Assembly (NCBI RefSeq): GCF_963677575.1
Contig: NZ_OY782038.1
Location: 1,984,001-2,048,000 of the forward strand
Reading direction: 5' to 3'
Source of the DNA: an uncultured Draconibacterium sp.
GTDB lineage: Bacteria > Bacteroidota > Bacteroidia > Bacteroidales > Prolixibacteraceae
Length of the DNA stretch: 64,000 nt
A program made the position numbers and the translations under genes. Positions 27,081-37,592 of the stretch are shown in pieces. The notes beneath the pieces were generated by a model, which worked only from the letters and a program-made list of their open reading frames with translations, made no database searches and was not told where the DNA came from. Position 1 is the first letter of the stretch, and every line of letters starts with the position of its first letter.

Positions 27081-27851
27081 TTAGTTGAGAATAATACCGA
27101 TTTTAACGGTTACGCGGTTGTAGTCGATGTCGAGCGAGTAGTCGTTATTACCGTCGTAACTGAGGCGGTGAAACTGGTAACCAACGGCAAAGTTCATCCC
27201 AAAACTTTTGGAAAACATTTGCTGATATCCAACACCGGGATTAACGAGCACTCCCCCTTTGCAATCGAAACCGTTTTGGCCCATATCGCTTGGCCACGGT
27301 GCAAAACTGCTCCACAAGGGGTACACATCGTAATAAATTTCGTTAGAGTCTTCGATAGGAACCTGATAACCGGCCTTTAAAAACACATAGGGGCTGGTTA
27401 ACTGTTTCTTAAAACGGTATTCGAAATTGGCGTAAACAGGCATGTACGATTCTTTCAGAAATTCAACACCAAATCCCAGGCCCACTGACAAATTCGGATT
27501 TACCAGGTAATTTGCCGAGCCGGTAAGGGAAAATGGCGCCGACTGGCTGTTATCCGAGTTTCCGGCTAAAACACCCATTTCCGTTCTGAAAAACCATTTT
27601 ACATCCGTTACCGCTTCTTCGTCGAACATTGTTCTTACTTCACGCTTTGAGGCAATGTGATCCACTTCATTGGCATCGAAAATCCACACATTTCCGGCCG
27701 ATTCTATTTTCAATTGTTTTCCGTCGTTTGTGTACGTGTATTTTCCTTTAATTATGGAACCGTTTTTCAGGTAGACATGACCTTTTTCGGATTGTGCAAA
27801 AACGGAAAGCGACAATACCGAAATGCACAGCAGCACAAGTAGTTTCTTCAT
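27081..27851 (-). CDS. outer-membrane beta-barrel protein
   Basis: 256-residue exported protein with signal peptide ending FAQ (residue 20). An N-terminal strand pair (VYLKNGSIIKGKY) is like that of small Bacteroidota barrel proteins with an SM-like/plug segment, and it is followed by alternating hydrophobic strands ending in an aromatic-poor IGIILN. Likely an eight-stranded barrel in the outer membrane. Fifth gene of the operon. Confidence 0.7.
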   Translation of the reverse strand: MKKLLVLLCISVLSLSVFAQSEKGHVYLKNGSIIKGKYTYTNDGKQLKIESAGNVWIFDANEVDHIASKREVRTMFDEEAVTDVKWFFRTEMGVLAGNSDNSQSAPFSLTGSANYLVNPNLSVGLGFGVEFLKESYMPVYANFEYRFKKQLTSPYVFLKAGYQVPIEDSNEIYYDVYPLWSSFAPWPSDMGQNGFDCKGGVLVNPGVGYQQMFSKSFGMNFAVGYQFHRLSYDGNNDYSLDIDYNRVTVKIGIILN

Positions 27852-27913
27852 AATGTTTTTTGTTTTTATGAAGATGCAAAGTGCTGTGTTTAGGTTGCGT
27901 TAAACAAATAATC

Positions 27914-28639
27914 TTATTCTGTAAGATTGTTTTCGGTTAACAGCTGAAGTGCTTTAACCATTGATAATTCGTCGCTTACGTGCAGATTATTTTTGCGAAG
28001 AAGTTTTCGTATTTCTTTTTTATTTTCAGAGAAGCGAGTGAGCAAAGCACGTTTTTTAAGTCGTGTTTTTGTTAAACCTTCCTGATCGGTATATAAATAG
28101 TAATCTTTATGCAACTGGTAATCTACGGCGCGCGTTATCCCGTTTCTATCCTTATACGGACTAACCGATTGTTCGTAAATATACCAGTTAACCATTAAAC
28201 TAACAGGTCCTTTATACAGCTCTTCCAAATACATATTGGTTTGCTGATTATTGTTTTTTGTAAGGCGAATAAAATTGTGCGTTTGGCTGCCATCCTGAAA
28301 CGTAAAACTCTCCACCAGCTCTTTTTCAACCAGAAATAAAAACCGTCCGTTATCGTTGTACGAAATCAGTTCATCGTCGAATGCCTGGTAGCGCAAGCGC
28401 AGGTTTTCGAACACATTGCCGTTCACAAATTTTATCGAGCCCGACACCCAATCGTCGGGATATAAAAAGTAGTAATTGGCTTCGGCGCTAAGTGTAAGAA
28501 CTTCGCCAACCATTTTCCCATCAAGATTATTCGATTCGCTATTCAGATTATAAGTATCGATCCCCAAATCCTGAGCCTGCACAACAAAAGAAAACAGCAT
28601 TCCCAAAACCACTCCTGTATATTTTATTAAGCTGTTCAT
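27914..28639 (-). CDS. hypothetical secreted protein
   Basis: 241-residue protein with a signal peptide (cleavage near VQA|Q, residue 23) and a mixed beta-rich body with a basic C-terminal helix region (KKRALLTRFSENKKEIRKLL). No family recognised with confidence. Its ATG overlaps the stop of the upstream MG2-like gene by 4 bp, so the two are translationally coupled and probably act together with the TonB receptor. Confidence 0.65.
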   Translation of the reverse strand: MNSLIKYTGVVLGMLFSFVVQAQDLGIDTYNLNSESNNLDGKMVGEVLTLSAEANYYFLYPDDWVSGSIKFVNGNVFENLRLRYQAFDDELISYNDNGRFLFLVEKELVESFTFQDGSQTHNFIRLTKNNNQQTNMYLEELYKGPVSLMVNWYIYEQSVSPYKDRNGITRAVDYQLHKDYYLYTDQEGLTKTRLKKRALLTRFSENKKEIRKLLRKNNLHVSDELSMVKALQLLTENNLTE

Positions 28640-30285
28640 TGTACCGATATTATTTTTGACGTTTTATACAGTTTTCCCGATTTTGTAATCGCTTCAACTT
28701 TAATTTCCAAATTTCCTTTTACATCTGAAAGCTGAAAACTAAATGGCCAGTTTCCATTGGTATCAACCACCTCGTTTAAAAACTGCCGGCGGGTATCGGG
28801 TTGTGCCCGGCCCTCCCCTTTCGGTCCGTAATTAGCTTGTTTCGGAAATTCAATACACGGCACTTTCAACTGAAATATATTTGGTTGTTGCGCCAGCCAG
28901 CCATTCGATTTATCTTTTAACGACACGATAAGTACCCCTTTAAAACGCAGATCGCCGAAAATACGTTCGCTTTTTACCAAATCGATGGAGGCAATCTCCG
29001 TAGATTTCAAATTCTGAAAGAATGAATTTTTAAACACTGGAATTCCATTGATCAGTCGCAAGGGTTCATCGTTGAAAAACTTATCCTGTCCGTAGTTTAA
29101 CATCCTAAACGTAACCTCATCGTTTCGGTCGCGGTACTGAAATCCAATAAGTAACTCTCGCGAAATCTCTTTAAAATTGGGTAAATCGATAAACAGTTCA
29201 GGCACCACATGATTATAGGGCCGACCGTAAAATGGCATTCCATAAGGATTTGGCATTTCAAAAGCATCGTTACTACTAATTGAAACACCTCTGAAAAGCT
29301 TATTAAAGAATGTGCCTTTTATGCTGCTTTCAATAATCTCAGCCTGCTTTGGATTTACAAAGGTAGTGTCGAATTTTAACTGCTGTACTCCTGACATAAA
29401 ATTCGGGATCAGCTCCACATCGAATAATTTATCTCCACCTGCAAGCGGTTGCAAAATCAGATTCGCGCTTCCCATTGCATCACCCAGAAAGAAATAAAAT
29501 TGACCAGTTGAGTCGGGGTAATAATAATCAAAATACGTTTCGTTTCCGGTAACCGATAACAGCATCAGTTCGTTGGTTGCATCACCTGTCGTTTTGTCGC
29601 TAAGGCGGCCACTAATCAATACCCCATCTTTTTCCGAAAATTCAGGAATACCCTCATTCAGATCTTTCATCCCGAAGTTCAGGAATCCGGTATTTTCATG
29701 CGAAAAAGGTTCAATTATCCGGGCGCTGGCCACCATGTATGCAAACTCGTTGCTTCCGGTATTAACAGCTCCTTTTACTTCATCGCGACGGCCGTAATTT
29801 TGACCATCAAGATTTATTGCAATCTGGGTACCGGCATTTTCTGCCTCAACAACGGCGGCTTTATCTTCTACAACAGGCAAGCGATCAATTGCTTCCTCAA
29901 AACGATTATAAACATACACCGACTTACCAATACATTTCAGCACTCCGTTGTTGCGTTGCGCATTAAAAAAGGCATGCACAAAATACAACCCGGTTTGCAA
30001 CGAATCGGGCACGGCTATAAAACCTTCGGCATTTGTTTTGTTGCATTTTACGGCACGCGATGTGATTAAATTTCCAGATTGCGACTCAAGCTGCAAACGA
30101 ACAATATTTCCGTATTTCTGCATCTCTTGCGGTACATACATTTTTATCCATAAAGTATCTCCCGAAATGCAAAAGTCGCGATCGGTAAACACTATAAGTT
30201 CCCGGCTGGAAGTGGTTTGCGCCATGGATTTAACCCCAGCCATCACACACACAACAAGAAGTACTATTTTTAAAGCTCTGCTCAT
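28636..30285 (-). CDS. MG2-like/TonB-plug-associated secreted protein
   Basis: 549-residue exported protein with signal peptide ending MAQ (residue 23). The first 110 residues (FTDRDFCISGDTLWIKMYV, ETSG-like strands, GLYFVHAFF) resemble the MG2 macroglobulin-type domain often seen in Bacteroidota surface proteins. The middle contains a segment like a receptor plug (LRLINGIPVFKN...IASIDLVKSERIFGDLRFKGVLIVS). It has no barrel, so it is not itself a receptor. It sits between the DUF4249 lipoprotein and a coupled secreted protein; a role in substrate handling at the outer membrane is an inference. Confidence 0.65.
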   Translation of the reverse strand: MSRALKIVLLVVCVMAGVKSMAQTTSSRELIVFTDRDFCISGDTLWIKMYVPQEMQKYGNIVRLQLESQSGNLITSRAVKCNKTNAEGFIAVPDSLQTGLYFVHAFFNAQRNNGVLKCIGKSVYVYNRFEEAIDRLPVVEDKAAVVEAENAGTQIAINLDGQNYGRRDEVKGAVNTGSNEFAYMVASARIIEPFSHENTGFLNFGMKDLNEGIPEFSEKDGVLISGRLSDKTTGDATNELMLLSVTGNETYFDYYYPDSTGQFYFFLGDAMGSANLILQPLAGGDKLFDVELIPNFMSGVQQLKFDTTFVNPKQAEIIESSIKGTFFNKLFRGVSISSNDAFEMPNPYGMPFYGRPYNHVVPELFIDLPNFKEISRELLIGFQYRDRNDEVTFRMLNYGQDKFFNDEPLRLINGIPVFKNSFFQNLKSTEIASIDLVKSERIFGDLRFKGVLIVSLKDKSNGWLAQQPNIFQLKVPCIEFPKQANYGPKGEGRAQPDTRRQFLNEVVDTNGNWPFSFQLSDVKGNLEIKVEAITKSGKLYKTSKIISVQ

Positions 30286-30295
30286 TCGTTCATTT

Positions 30296-31354
30296 TTATG
30301 GATACTGCCAGAATTCCGGCACCGTATTCTTTAGTTCGCCCGATGGTGGTATGTCGTAAAGCTCCTGAATCGGCCGTAAAATAAATCCACTGTTATTCCC
30401 CTTATGTCGCACATAATAGCGCGTTTCACATCTGGATGAAATTTCGAAATTCCCCAGAATTACCTGATCGGCGTTGGTCGTACATTCGATGTTACTGCGA
30501 GCCTGTACATAAAGAGGATCGAATATTCTTCCTTCTGCATCAAGTTGTTTATTCAAATCATCATAATAACCATGTGCACTTTCGGTTAACCCATGTTGAT
30601 AAAGTATAATAATCCAACCTTCGAAATGATGGCCTATAGAATCTATTCTGCTATTTGGGACAAAAAACAGCGGATGCTTCTTTATTTCTTTTGCAGCAGA
30701 ATACTCCGGAGGAGAAGCAATATTAAATGCCCCTCCCTGAGGGTATACATGTTTCCAACCGAAATAGTAGTCGATCATAGCCATTGGAGGGTCGCCCCCA
30801 ACTGAATAGGAATACTGCAAAACATAATGAGTTGTAAAACGGAAATATGGCATCTCTTCATTCGTCGAAATATCGGCATATAACCTTACTCCTTGCCTCT
30901 TTCGAACATTATCCACATCATTTTCGCCACCTACAAGCTCTACTAAAGTTTCTTCAACTCCATAAACAGTATCCAACGACGGTTTTTTCGGTACCTGCTC
31001 AAAATCCGACTCGAAAACATCTCCGTTGTATTCAATTTTCAATTTATACTGTTTATTGGCGTCAATGTGCAGATTTAGTTCATATTGCCCCTCCGCATAA
31101 TGCGGCATCAAATATTCGTCGCCGTCGTTATCAATTAGGCTTACATTCGCATTTGTTACATCAGGTCCGGCACTTGCGTTATCGTAATAACCTAACGATT
31201 CGTACAAATGAATGTAGTTTATACTAGTATCAGCAGATATTCGTGCATCGGCTACCAAAACATTGTCCACCTTATCAATATCAGGCCGGTAAATGTCTTC
31301 ACACCCTGTTAGCAGAATGAACAACAAAAAACCATATGTAAAAAGATACCTCAT
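30296..31354 (-). CDS. DUF4249 lipoprotein
   Basis: 352-residue lipoprotein with lipobox LTGC at residues 15-18 and the start typical of DUF4249 (YRPDIDKVDNVLVADARISAD). DUF4249 proteins nearly always sit directly behind a TonB-dependent receptor, as here, and are thought to be its outer-membrane lipoprotein partner, analogous to SusD. Its ATG shares one base with the receptor stop codon. Confidence 0.85.
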   Translation of the reverse strand: MRYLFTYGFLLFILLTGCEDIYRPDIDKVDNVLVADARISADTSINYIHLYESLGYYDNASAGPDVTNANVSLIDNDGDEYLMPHYAEGQYELNLHIDANKQYKLKIEYNGDVFESDFEQVPKKPSLDTVYGVEETLVELVGGENDVDNVRKRQGVRLYADISTNEEMPYFRFTTHYVLQYSYSVGGDPPMAMIDYYFGWKHVYPQGGAFNIASPPEYSAAKEIKKHPLFFVPNSRIDSIGHHFEGWIIILYQHGLTESAHGYYDDLNKQLDAEGRIFDPLYVQARSNIECTTNADQVILGNFEISSRCETRYYVRHKGNNSGFILRPIQELYDIPPSGELKNTVPEFWQYP

Positions 31355-34071
31355 TAAAACCTAAAATTATATGTTAATGATGGAACCGGAATACCGATTA
31401 CCGACAGCTTAAATAAAGAGTAACGGGTAAAGTGGTTGCTCTCGCCCGGAACTGTTTTTTTATAGTATACCGAATACGGGTTGTTTCGTCCGTATAGGTT
31501 ATATATAGATAAGGTCCAGCTACCTTTCCACATGCGTTTTTTTCGAAGGTTTTCATCGAAAGTTATCGAAACATCTAAACGATGATACGATGGCATGCGG
31601 TATTTATTTCGGTCGGAATAATAAACCAGGTCTTCTCCTGCAAATTCGTATTTGATTTCGGGTAAGGTTGTGGGCCTGCCCGAAGCAAGTACAAAATTAC
31701 TTGAGAAGCGCCAACGGCGGCTAATATTATAGGTTGCTGTAAGGGAAAAATCGTGTGGTTTATCGTAAATCGACGGATAATAATCGCCGGTCCACAAATT
31801 TTCCTCGTCAAAATCGCTGGTATTTTTTCGCATCGTACGTGAATACACGTAGCTAACATAACCGGTTAAACGACCAATATTTTTGCGTGCACTCAGCTCA
31901 ATTCCATACGAATATCCTTTTGTAGGAACAAGTGCCGTTTCAACATGGTCATTCATAATCAGCTGGGCTCCATTTTTATATTCGATCAGATTTTGTAGAT
32001 TTTTGTAGTATACTTCTGCCGAAAGATCGACATTCGAAAACATCGAGTTATTTTCAAGTCCCACTGCCACCTGATCGGAAATGAGTGGTTTTAAATGGTA
32101 ATCCGCAGCTTTCCATGTCTCGGCCGGCGAGATCACCGCATTATTACTGAGCTGAAAAATATTTTGTCGTGTTCGCTGATAACTGAACTTCAGCGAAGTG
32201 TTCATGTCAAGATCATAGTTCAATGCCAGCCTTGGTTCAATTCCTCCGTAAGTTGCCGAAGCCTCGTTTTTGCCAAACTGCAGCGAATCGACAACCGTTC
32301 CCGGCGTCTTGGGCTGATCCTCATCGTACAGGTAAACAACCGGAGTACCGATATTACTGAAATGATTGTAACGCAAACCAGCCACAATCGAAAAGTTGGG
32401 CAAAATCTGGAATTCGTCGCTCATGTACACCGACCAATCCAGCGTTTTCTCCTTAGCTAATTTTCGCCCGACAATTACTGAGCTATCATTTCGTGGAATA
32501 ATTTCTCCGGGACTGATTTCATTGTAAACAGCTTTAAAACCAGCTTCTGCGTTATGTAGTTCGTTGGGATGCCATTTAAAATTATACCCAGCCGAACTGT
32601 ACTGCAACTGGTTATCGAGATAATAAGCTTCATAGGCTTTATCGTCGGCCAGATCGGTCAGTCGGTAATCGTAACGACTGTAGGCCGCATCCAATTCGCC
32701 GTAAAATTTTTCACCAAAGCGGTTATTGAGTTTTAGGTTGCCCAGCAAGTTACCGTATTCGGTTATCGATTGCGAACTTGTACTAAACTCATCGAAACTG
32801 GTATAAGCCATTACACTTAATTTGTTGTGCTGATTAAACTTATACGTGAATTTTCCCGAAACATCGTAAAAATGGGTAACGCCCTCATTTAAATCGAGAT
32901 TTGGAATTTCTTTTAATAACCAGTCGGTATAAGAACTACGTCCGCCAATGGCAGTAGTAAGCTTTCTATTCTTTGTTAACGGCCCATCGAGTGCCAACCG
33001 CGAGTTTATAATTCCAATTCCACCATAAACACGCATGGTTTCTTCGTTTCCTTCTTTAAAATCGACCTCCATAACTGAGGCAACACGTTCGCCATAACGA
33101 GCCGGCATTCCCCCTTTAAATAGTCGTACATTTTCAACCACATCGGGATTTATTAGCGACATAAAACCAAAAAGATGCGACGAATTGAAAACAGGACTAC
33201 CATTCACCAAAATCAGGTTTTGGTCGGTATTTCCGCCACGAACGTTAAAACCCGACGACAACTCGCTAACGGTTTGTACACCCGCCAAAATTGTGAGTCC
33301 TTTTAACACATCAACCTCACCCATTAGTGCCGGCAATTGTTGAATCTCTTTTCCGGTCATTTGCACCATACTCATCTGCGCACGCGGCACATCGGCGTCC
33401 GATCCCAGCACGGTAACTTCGTCAATATTATGCGATTCTTCAAACAATCGAAAATCAGCAGCACCATCTTCAATCAAGCGAATATCTACAGTAGAGCCCT
33501 CAAAACCAATATAAGTGATCGTCAATTTTAAATCGCCAGTAGGCAAATCCATATCAAAACTACCACTTGCATCAGATGTAGTACCTTTTTGAAGCTTGTT
33601 GCAATAAACCACGGCACCAACAAGTGGAGCCCCGTCTTTTCCATCGAGTATCCTTCCCTCTAGTTTTGCAGTTTTGTATCGCCCTAAATTCATCGGGTCG
33701 CCCACCACCAAAGTTTGACTGTAATCGTCAAATTTCGACCGAGTGTCTGCGGACCTTCTGAAAACAACAATTCCATCATTCTGGAAGAAATCATAGGTCA
33801 GTTCCGAATCATAAAATACATTATTTAGGGCCTGTAATAAAGGAGTGTCTTCAAAATGGTTGGAGACGGTATAATTTTCAATCCAGGAATCTTTGTAATA
33901 AACGCGTATATTATATTTGGCTTCCAGATCGTTCAAAAATTGCTCAAGCGGCTGATTCTGGTAAGAACCGGTTATTTTCACCTCTTCAATCTGCTGGGCA
34001 TACAACACAGTATTACTCCCCAACAAAAGAGATAAGAACAGGAGCATATAATTAATAAAATATTTTTTCAA
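31354..34071 (-). CDS. TonB-dependent receptor with STN and carboxypeptidase-like domains
   Basis: 905-residue outer-membrane receptor, first gene of the operon. After the signal peptide (ending YAQ, about residue 26) comes an STN domain (residues about 30-105), usually a signalling or secretin-like module, then a CarboxypepD_reg-like domain (LEGRILDGKDGAPLVGAVV), the plug (GFNVRGGNTDQNLILVNGSPV) and a 22-strand barrel ending in LTYNFRF, a C-terminal Phe typical of outer-membrane proteins. STN-bearing receptors often pair with FecR/sigma genes, but none is in the window. Ligand unknown; the partner is DUF4249 rather than SusD. Confidence 0.92.
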   Translation of the reverse strand: MKKYFINYMLLFLSLLLGSNTVLYAQQIEEVKITGSYQNQPLEQFLNDLEAKYNIRVYYKDSWIENYTVSNHFEDTPLLQALNNVFYDSELTYDFFQNDGIVVFRRSADTRSKFDDYSQTLVVGDPMNLGRYKTAKLEGRILDGKDGAPLVGAVVYCNKLQKGTTSDASGSFDMDLPTGDLKLTITYIGFEGSTVDIRLIEDGAADFRLFEESHNIDEVTVLGSDADVPRAQMSMVQMTGKEIQQLPALMGEVDVLKGLTILAGVQTVSELSSGFNVRGGNTDQNLILVNGSPVFNSSHLFGFMSLINPDVVENVRLFKGGMPARYGERVASVMEVDFKEGNEETMRVYGGIGIINSRLALDGPLTKNRKLTTAIGGRSSYTDWLLKEIPNLDLNEGVTHFYDVSGKFTYKFNQHNKLSVMAYTSFDEFSTSSQSITEYGNLLGNLKLNNRFGEKFYGELDAAYSRYDYRLTDLADDKAYEAYYLDNQLQYSSAGYNFKWHPNELHNAEAGFKAVYNEISPGEIIPRNDSSVIVGRKLAKEKTLDWSVYMSDEFQILPNFSIVAGLRYNHFSNIGTPVVYLYDEDQPKTPGTVVDSLQFGKNEASATYGGIEPRLALNYDLDMNTSLKFSYQRTRQNIFQLSNNAVISPAETWKAADYHLKPLISDQVAVGLENNSMFSNVDLSAEVYYKNLQNLIEYKNGAQLIMNDHVETALVPTKGYSYGIELSARKNIGRLTGYVSYVYSRTMRKNTSDFDEENLWTGDYYPSIYDKPHDFSLTATYNISRRWRFSSNFVLASGRPTTLPEIKYEFAGEDLVYYSDRNKYRMPSYHRLDVSITFDENLRKKRMWKGSWTLSIYNLYGRNNPYSVYYKKTVPGESNHFTRYSLFKLSVIGIPVPSLTYNFRF

Positions 34072-34146
34072 TTTTTTGAACCTTGGTTTAGAATTTGTTT
34101 GACTTTGATTTCCGTATTAGGTTTAATTGAACACAATTTAAAACAA

Positions 34147-34159
34147 TTTGTTCAACAAA
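34147..34159. promoter_or_regulatory. small palindrome in the divergent receptor/peptidase spacer
   Basis: TTTGTT-C-AACAAA, a perfect 6 bp dyad, lies in the 222 bp between the divergent TonB receptor and M14 peptidase genes. It could be an operator, but chance is also possible in AT-rich DNA. Confidence 0.25.
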
Positions 34160-34293
34160 TACAACAAACATTAAGACTCTTTCACTTCAACATGACTTTT
34201 GTTAGTATTCTATATGAAATGTCTGATTTTTTTTCAATCTTTCGGTATCAATAAACCTAGTTACCCTTCTCTATATTTAACAATAGTATAAAA

Positions 34294-36840
34294 ATGAAGC
34301 GATCTGTTACAACAATTTTAATTTTATTCCTTATTATTTTTTCAAAAGCTCAGGAAAAACTCTCTTATTTTCTTCCTGATGATGTTACGTATAACCAGGA
34401 AATCCCAACACCGGAAGAGTTTTTCGGACAAGAAGTTGGAGAATGGCACCTTACACACGATCAGGTACTTTATTATATAAAAGAAATTGCGCGCAGTTCC
34501 GATCGTGCGATTATGTATGAATATGCCAGATCGTGGGAGAACAGGCCATTGGTTCATTTGGTATTCACGTCTGAACAAAACCAGAGTAAACTCGATGAAT
34601 TAAAACAACTTCACTACGATTATTCCGAACCGGATAAAGACATTTCAATGGAAGGAGTGCCTGTGGTAGTGAATCTAGGCTATGGAGTTCACGGAAACGA
34701 ATCGAGTGCTACAAACTCCTCGGTACTTACTGCTTATTATCTTGCAGCAGCAGAAGGCGCCAAAATCGACGAGCTTCTCAAAAAAACTATTGTTATTGTT
34801 GATCCGTGTTTAAACCCGGATGGTTTTAACAGACACAGCACATGGGCAAACATGCACCAAAGTTATGCAGCTAATGGCGATAACAATTCGCGCCAGTTCA
34901 GCGAAGTTTGGCCCGGAGGAAGAACCAACCATTACTGGTTCGATATCAACCGCGATTATTTGTTGTTAGTGCATCCGGAAAGCAAAGGACGGGTGGAAAA
35001 ATTTCACGAGTGGAAACCGAATATTGTCACCGATCATCACGAAATGGGGCCAAATTCTACCTTCTTTTTCCAGCCGGGAGTTCCCAGCAGGAACAATCCT
35101 TTAACACCTGAAAGAAACTACGAGCTAACACATGAAATAGCTCAATATCATGCTAAATTTTTAGATGCGATCGGTTCTACATATTTCTCGGAAGAACAGT
35201 ATGACGATTATTATTACGGAAAAGGCTCATCATATCCGGATGTTAATGCCAGCATTGGTATTTTGTTCGAGCAAGCCCGATTTCAAGGCCGGGTTCGCCA
35301 AACAGACAACGGCTTAAAAAAACTGGCGTTTGCCATTCGAAACCAATTCACAACTTCTTTGTCGACTTTGGAAGCCGCTGTTAATATACACGATAAGCTG
35401 CTTCTGATGCAAAAAGAATTTTATCAGTCTTCTTTTGAAATTGCGGATAACTTCCCAACAAAAGCCTATGTTTTTGGCAGCGAATACGATAAAGTAAAAA
35501 CCCAGATGTTTATCGAATTCCTGAATCGTCATCAAATTGAAGTTTATAAAAACACAAGTAATTTAACTGCTAACAATATTACATTTAAAGCCGGCACAAG
35601 TTATATTGTACCTACAAAACAAAAACAGGTAAGGCTTATTGAATCGATATTTGAAGACATTCACAGTTTCTCCGACACCACTTTTTACGATGTATCAACC
35701 TGGACATTTACACATGCTTATGATATTCCGGTTGCCGCCTTGCAATCGATAAAAAATATATCTGCCGGCAACGAGCCGGTTGAAGCCCAAAAACTTGCGG
35801 GAAAAGTTATTGGAGCGAAAAGCGGAGTTGGTTATGTTTTCAGATGGAATGAGTATAATGTTCCGGAAGTACTTTACAAATTACAAGAGGCAGGTTTAGT
35901 TACCAAAGTAGCTACCGAGAAATTCTCGTTTGAATTAGAAGGCGCTAATGAAGATTTTAGTTATGGAACAATATTTATTCCTGCCAGCGGTCAGCGCATG
36001 TCTCCGGAATCAGTCTATCGGTTTACTCAGCAAATTGCCCTATCAAGCGGAATTGATTTTTATGCACTTTCAACCGGACTTTCACCAAATGGAATTGACA
36101 TGGGTAGTGGTAGTTTTGTGAACTTAACAAAACCCAAGATGCTGATGTTTGTAGGAGGTAGTGCAAACCCTAGTGAGGCTGGCGAAATTTGGCATTTATT
36201 CGATCAGCGCTACCATATTCCAATCACTTTAACCAATTTGGATAAGATAAGCAGTATTAATCTGACACCATACAACAACATTATATTGACAGGCTCATTA
36301 AAAGAATGGAACCCGGACAACATAGACAAACTTAAAACATGGGTAAAAAGCGGTGGCAATCTAATTGTTTGTAAAGATGCAGCCGTTTGGGCCGCTAAAA
36401 ATGATTTGGGCAACATAACGTTCAAAAAACCGGTAGCATCCGATACAACACGCTATCTCACCTACGCCGAAAGAAGTAAAGAAAGAAGTCTGAATTATAT
36501 AAGCGGAGCAATTTTCGAATCGGAAATCGATATTACTCATCCGTTGTGTTATGGTTATTCTGATAATAAACTTGCCATCTTCAAAAATGACATAACAGTT
36601 GCCAATTCATTGGAAAAGAAATATACTGAACCGGTAAAATTCAGCGAACAGCCTTACTTAAGCGGATGGGTTTCGGACAACAATGTGAACCGGCTTAAAG
36701 AAGCCCCAATAGTCTCAGTCCAAAATATTGGAAGAGGAAAATTGATCAGCTATCTCGATGATCTGAATTTTAGAGGAACCTGGTTGGGCACCAATAAACT
36801 TTTTTCAAATTCAGTATTTTTCGGAAACATCATCCGTTAA
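34294..36840 (+). CDS. M14 family zinc carboxypeptidase
   Basis: 848-residue secreted metallopeptidase with signal peptide ending SKAQ (residue 20). The N-terminal half holds the M14 domain: the Zn ligands are in VHGNES (HXXE) and in a later DHHE segment, substrate-binding residues in LNPDGFNRHS and FDINRDY, and the catalytic Glu in ILFEQAR. The C-terminal 450 residues include a glutamine-amidotransferase-like fold (MLMFVGGSANPSEAG...). This architecture is common in Bacteroidota and probably trims peptides outside the inner membrane. Monocistronic. Confidence 0.85.
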   Translation: MKRSVTTILILFLIIFSKAQEKLSYFLPDDVTYNQEIPTPEEFFGQEVGEWHLTHDQVLYYIKEIARSSDRAIMYEYARSWENRPLVHLVFTSEQNQSKLDELKQLHYDYSEPDKDISMEGVPVVVNLGYGVHGNESSATNSSVLTAYYLAAAEGAKIDELLKKTIVIVDPCLNPDGFNRHSTWANMHQSYAANGDNNSRQFSEVWPGGRTNHYWFDINRDYLLLVHPESKGRVEKFHEWKPNIVTDHHEMGPNSTFFFQPGVPSRNNPLTPERNYELTHEIAQYHAKFLDAIGSTYFSEEQYDDYYYGKGSSYPDVNASIGILFEQARFQGRVRQTDNGLKKLAFAIRNQFTTSLSTLEAAVNIHDKLLLMQKEFYQSSFEIADNFPTKAYVFGSEYDKVKTQMFIEFLNRHQIEVYKNTSNLTANNITFKAGTSYIVPTKQKQVRLIESIFEDIHSFSDTTFYDVSTWTFTHAYDIPVAALQSIKNISAGNEPVEAQKLAGKVIGAKSGVGYVFRWNEYNVPEVLYKLQEAGLVTKVATEKFSFELEGANEDFSYGTIFIPASGQRMSPESVYRFTQQIALSSGIDFYALSTGLSPNGIDMGSGSFVNLTKPKMLMFVGGSANPSEAGEIWHLFDQRYHIPITLTNLDKISSINLTPYNNIILTGSLKEWNPDNIDKLKTWVKSGGNLIVCKDAAVWAAKNDLGNITFKKPVASDTTRYLTYAERSKERSLNYISGAIFESEIDITHPLCYGYSDNKLAIFKNDITVANSLEKKYTEPVKFSEQPYLSGWVSDNNVNRLKEAPIVSVQNIGRGKLISYLDDLNFRGTWLGTNKLFSNSVFFGNIIR

Positions 36841-37079
36841 TTGTCTAATCTCCTCACCAAAAACCTTAAATCGTTTAAATGCTAACCATCGAGGGGTTAC
36901 CTTTTGGCAGTTTTAGGTATATATAATAGAAGGACGTATTATTTTATTTTTACAGGCTAACTATCAGGCACCACCCCGAAGTGGAGTTTTGATAAATTAT
37001 TAGTGTTACGACTGGCTAAAGTCGATATCAATATCAGTTGGTTCAATGTGCTTATTGATAACATTTTAATTAAAAAAAG

Positions 37080-37451
37080 ATGAAACCACTGGCGAAAATT
37101 ATTCATCAAACCCCTGCATCATACCTACCAACTGCTTTTCCTGCACACTATTACGGAATGCCCAACGGAAGGATTTACATCGTTTTCTCACGTTTTTACG
37201 ATTTGGCTATCGGCCAATCGGGCATCGAGTTTGTCTTTGCCGAGCATAGCGATTTTTCGTATAATTACGAAACCGGTGAAATTATTCCATCGCAAAAAGT
37301 ACCAAGAAGATTACAAGTATTTTCGGAAGAAGTTGATCATCCAAACCTGAGGATCAACATCTTCACAACAAAACGAAACCTGCAATCTTACGGTCAGGCG
37401 CAGGCATTTTTAAACGATGAAGCAATGAGAATGTGCGCCGTTTCGGCCTAG
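37080..37451 (+). CDS. hypothetical protein
   Basis: 123-residue cytosolic protein without signal peptide or membrane segment, with evenly mixed composition and aromatic residues. No family recognised. It has 239 bp of its own upstream DNA, in which the only visible structure is CGACT-GGCTAA-AGTCG near 37008-37023. Codon use looks like the neighbours, so it is probably a real gene. Confidence 0.5.
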   Translation: MKPLAKIIHQTPASYLPTAFPAHYYGMPNGRIYIVFSRFYDLAIGQSGIEFVFAEHSDFSYNYETGEIIPSQKVPRRLQVFSEEVDHPNLRINIFTTKRNLQSYGQAQAFLNDEAMRMCAVSA

Positions 37452-37592
37452 AAAATAGCTAAAAATGTACTATCCTTTCTTTTTGCTTAGATATTTTTCA
37501 GTATTCTTACCTATTATTTTAGGCAATAACATATATGGTATGAACGATCTAAATTATTTACTTTTGCCTGACATTTTTTAGTTGTGATACCC

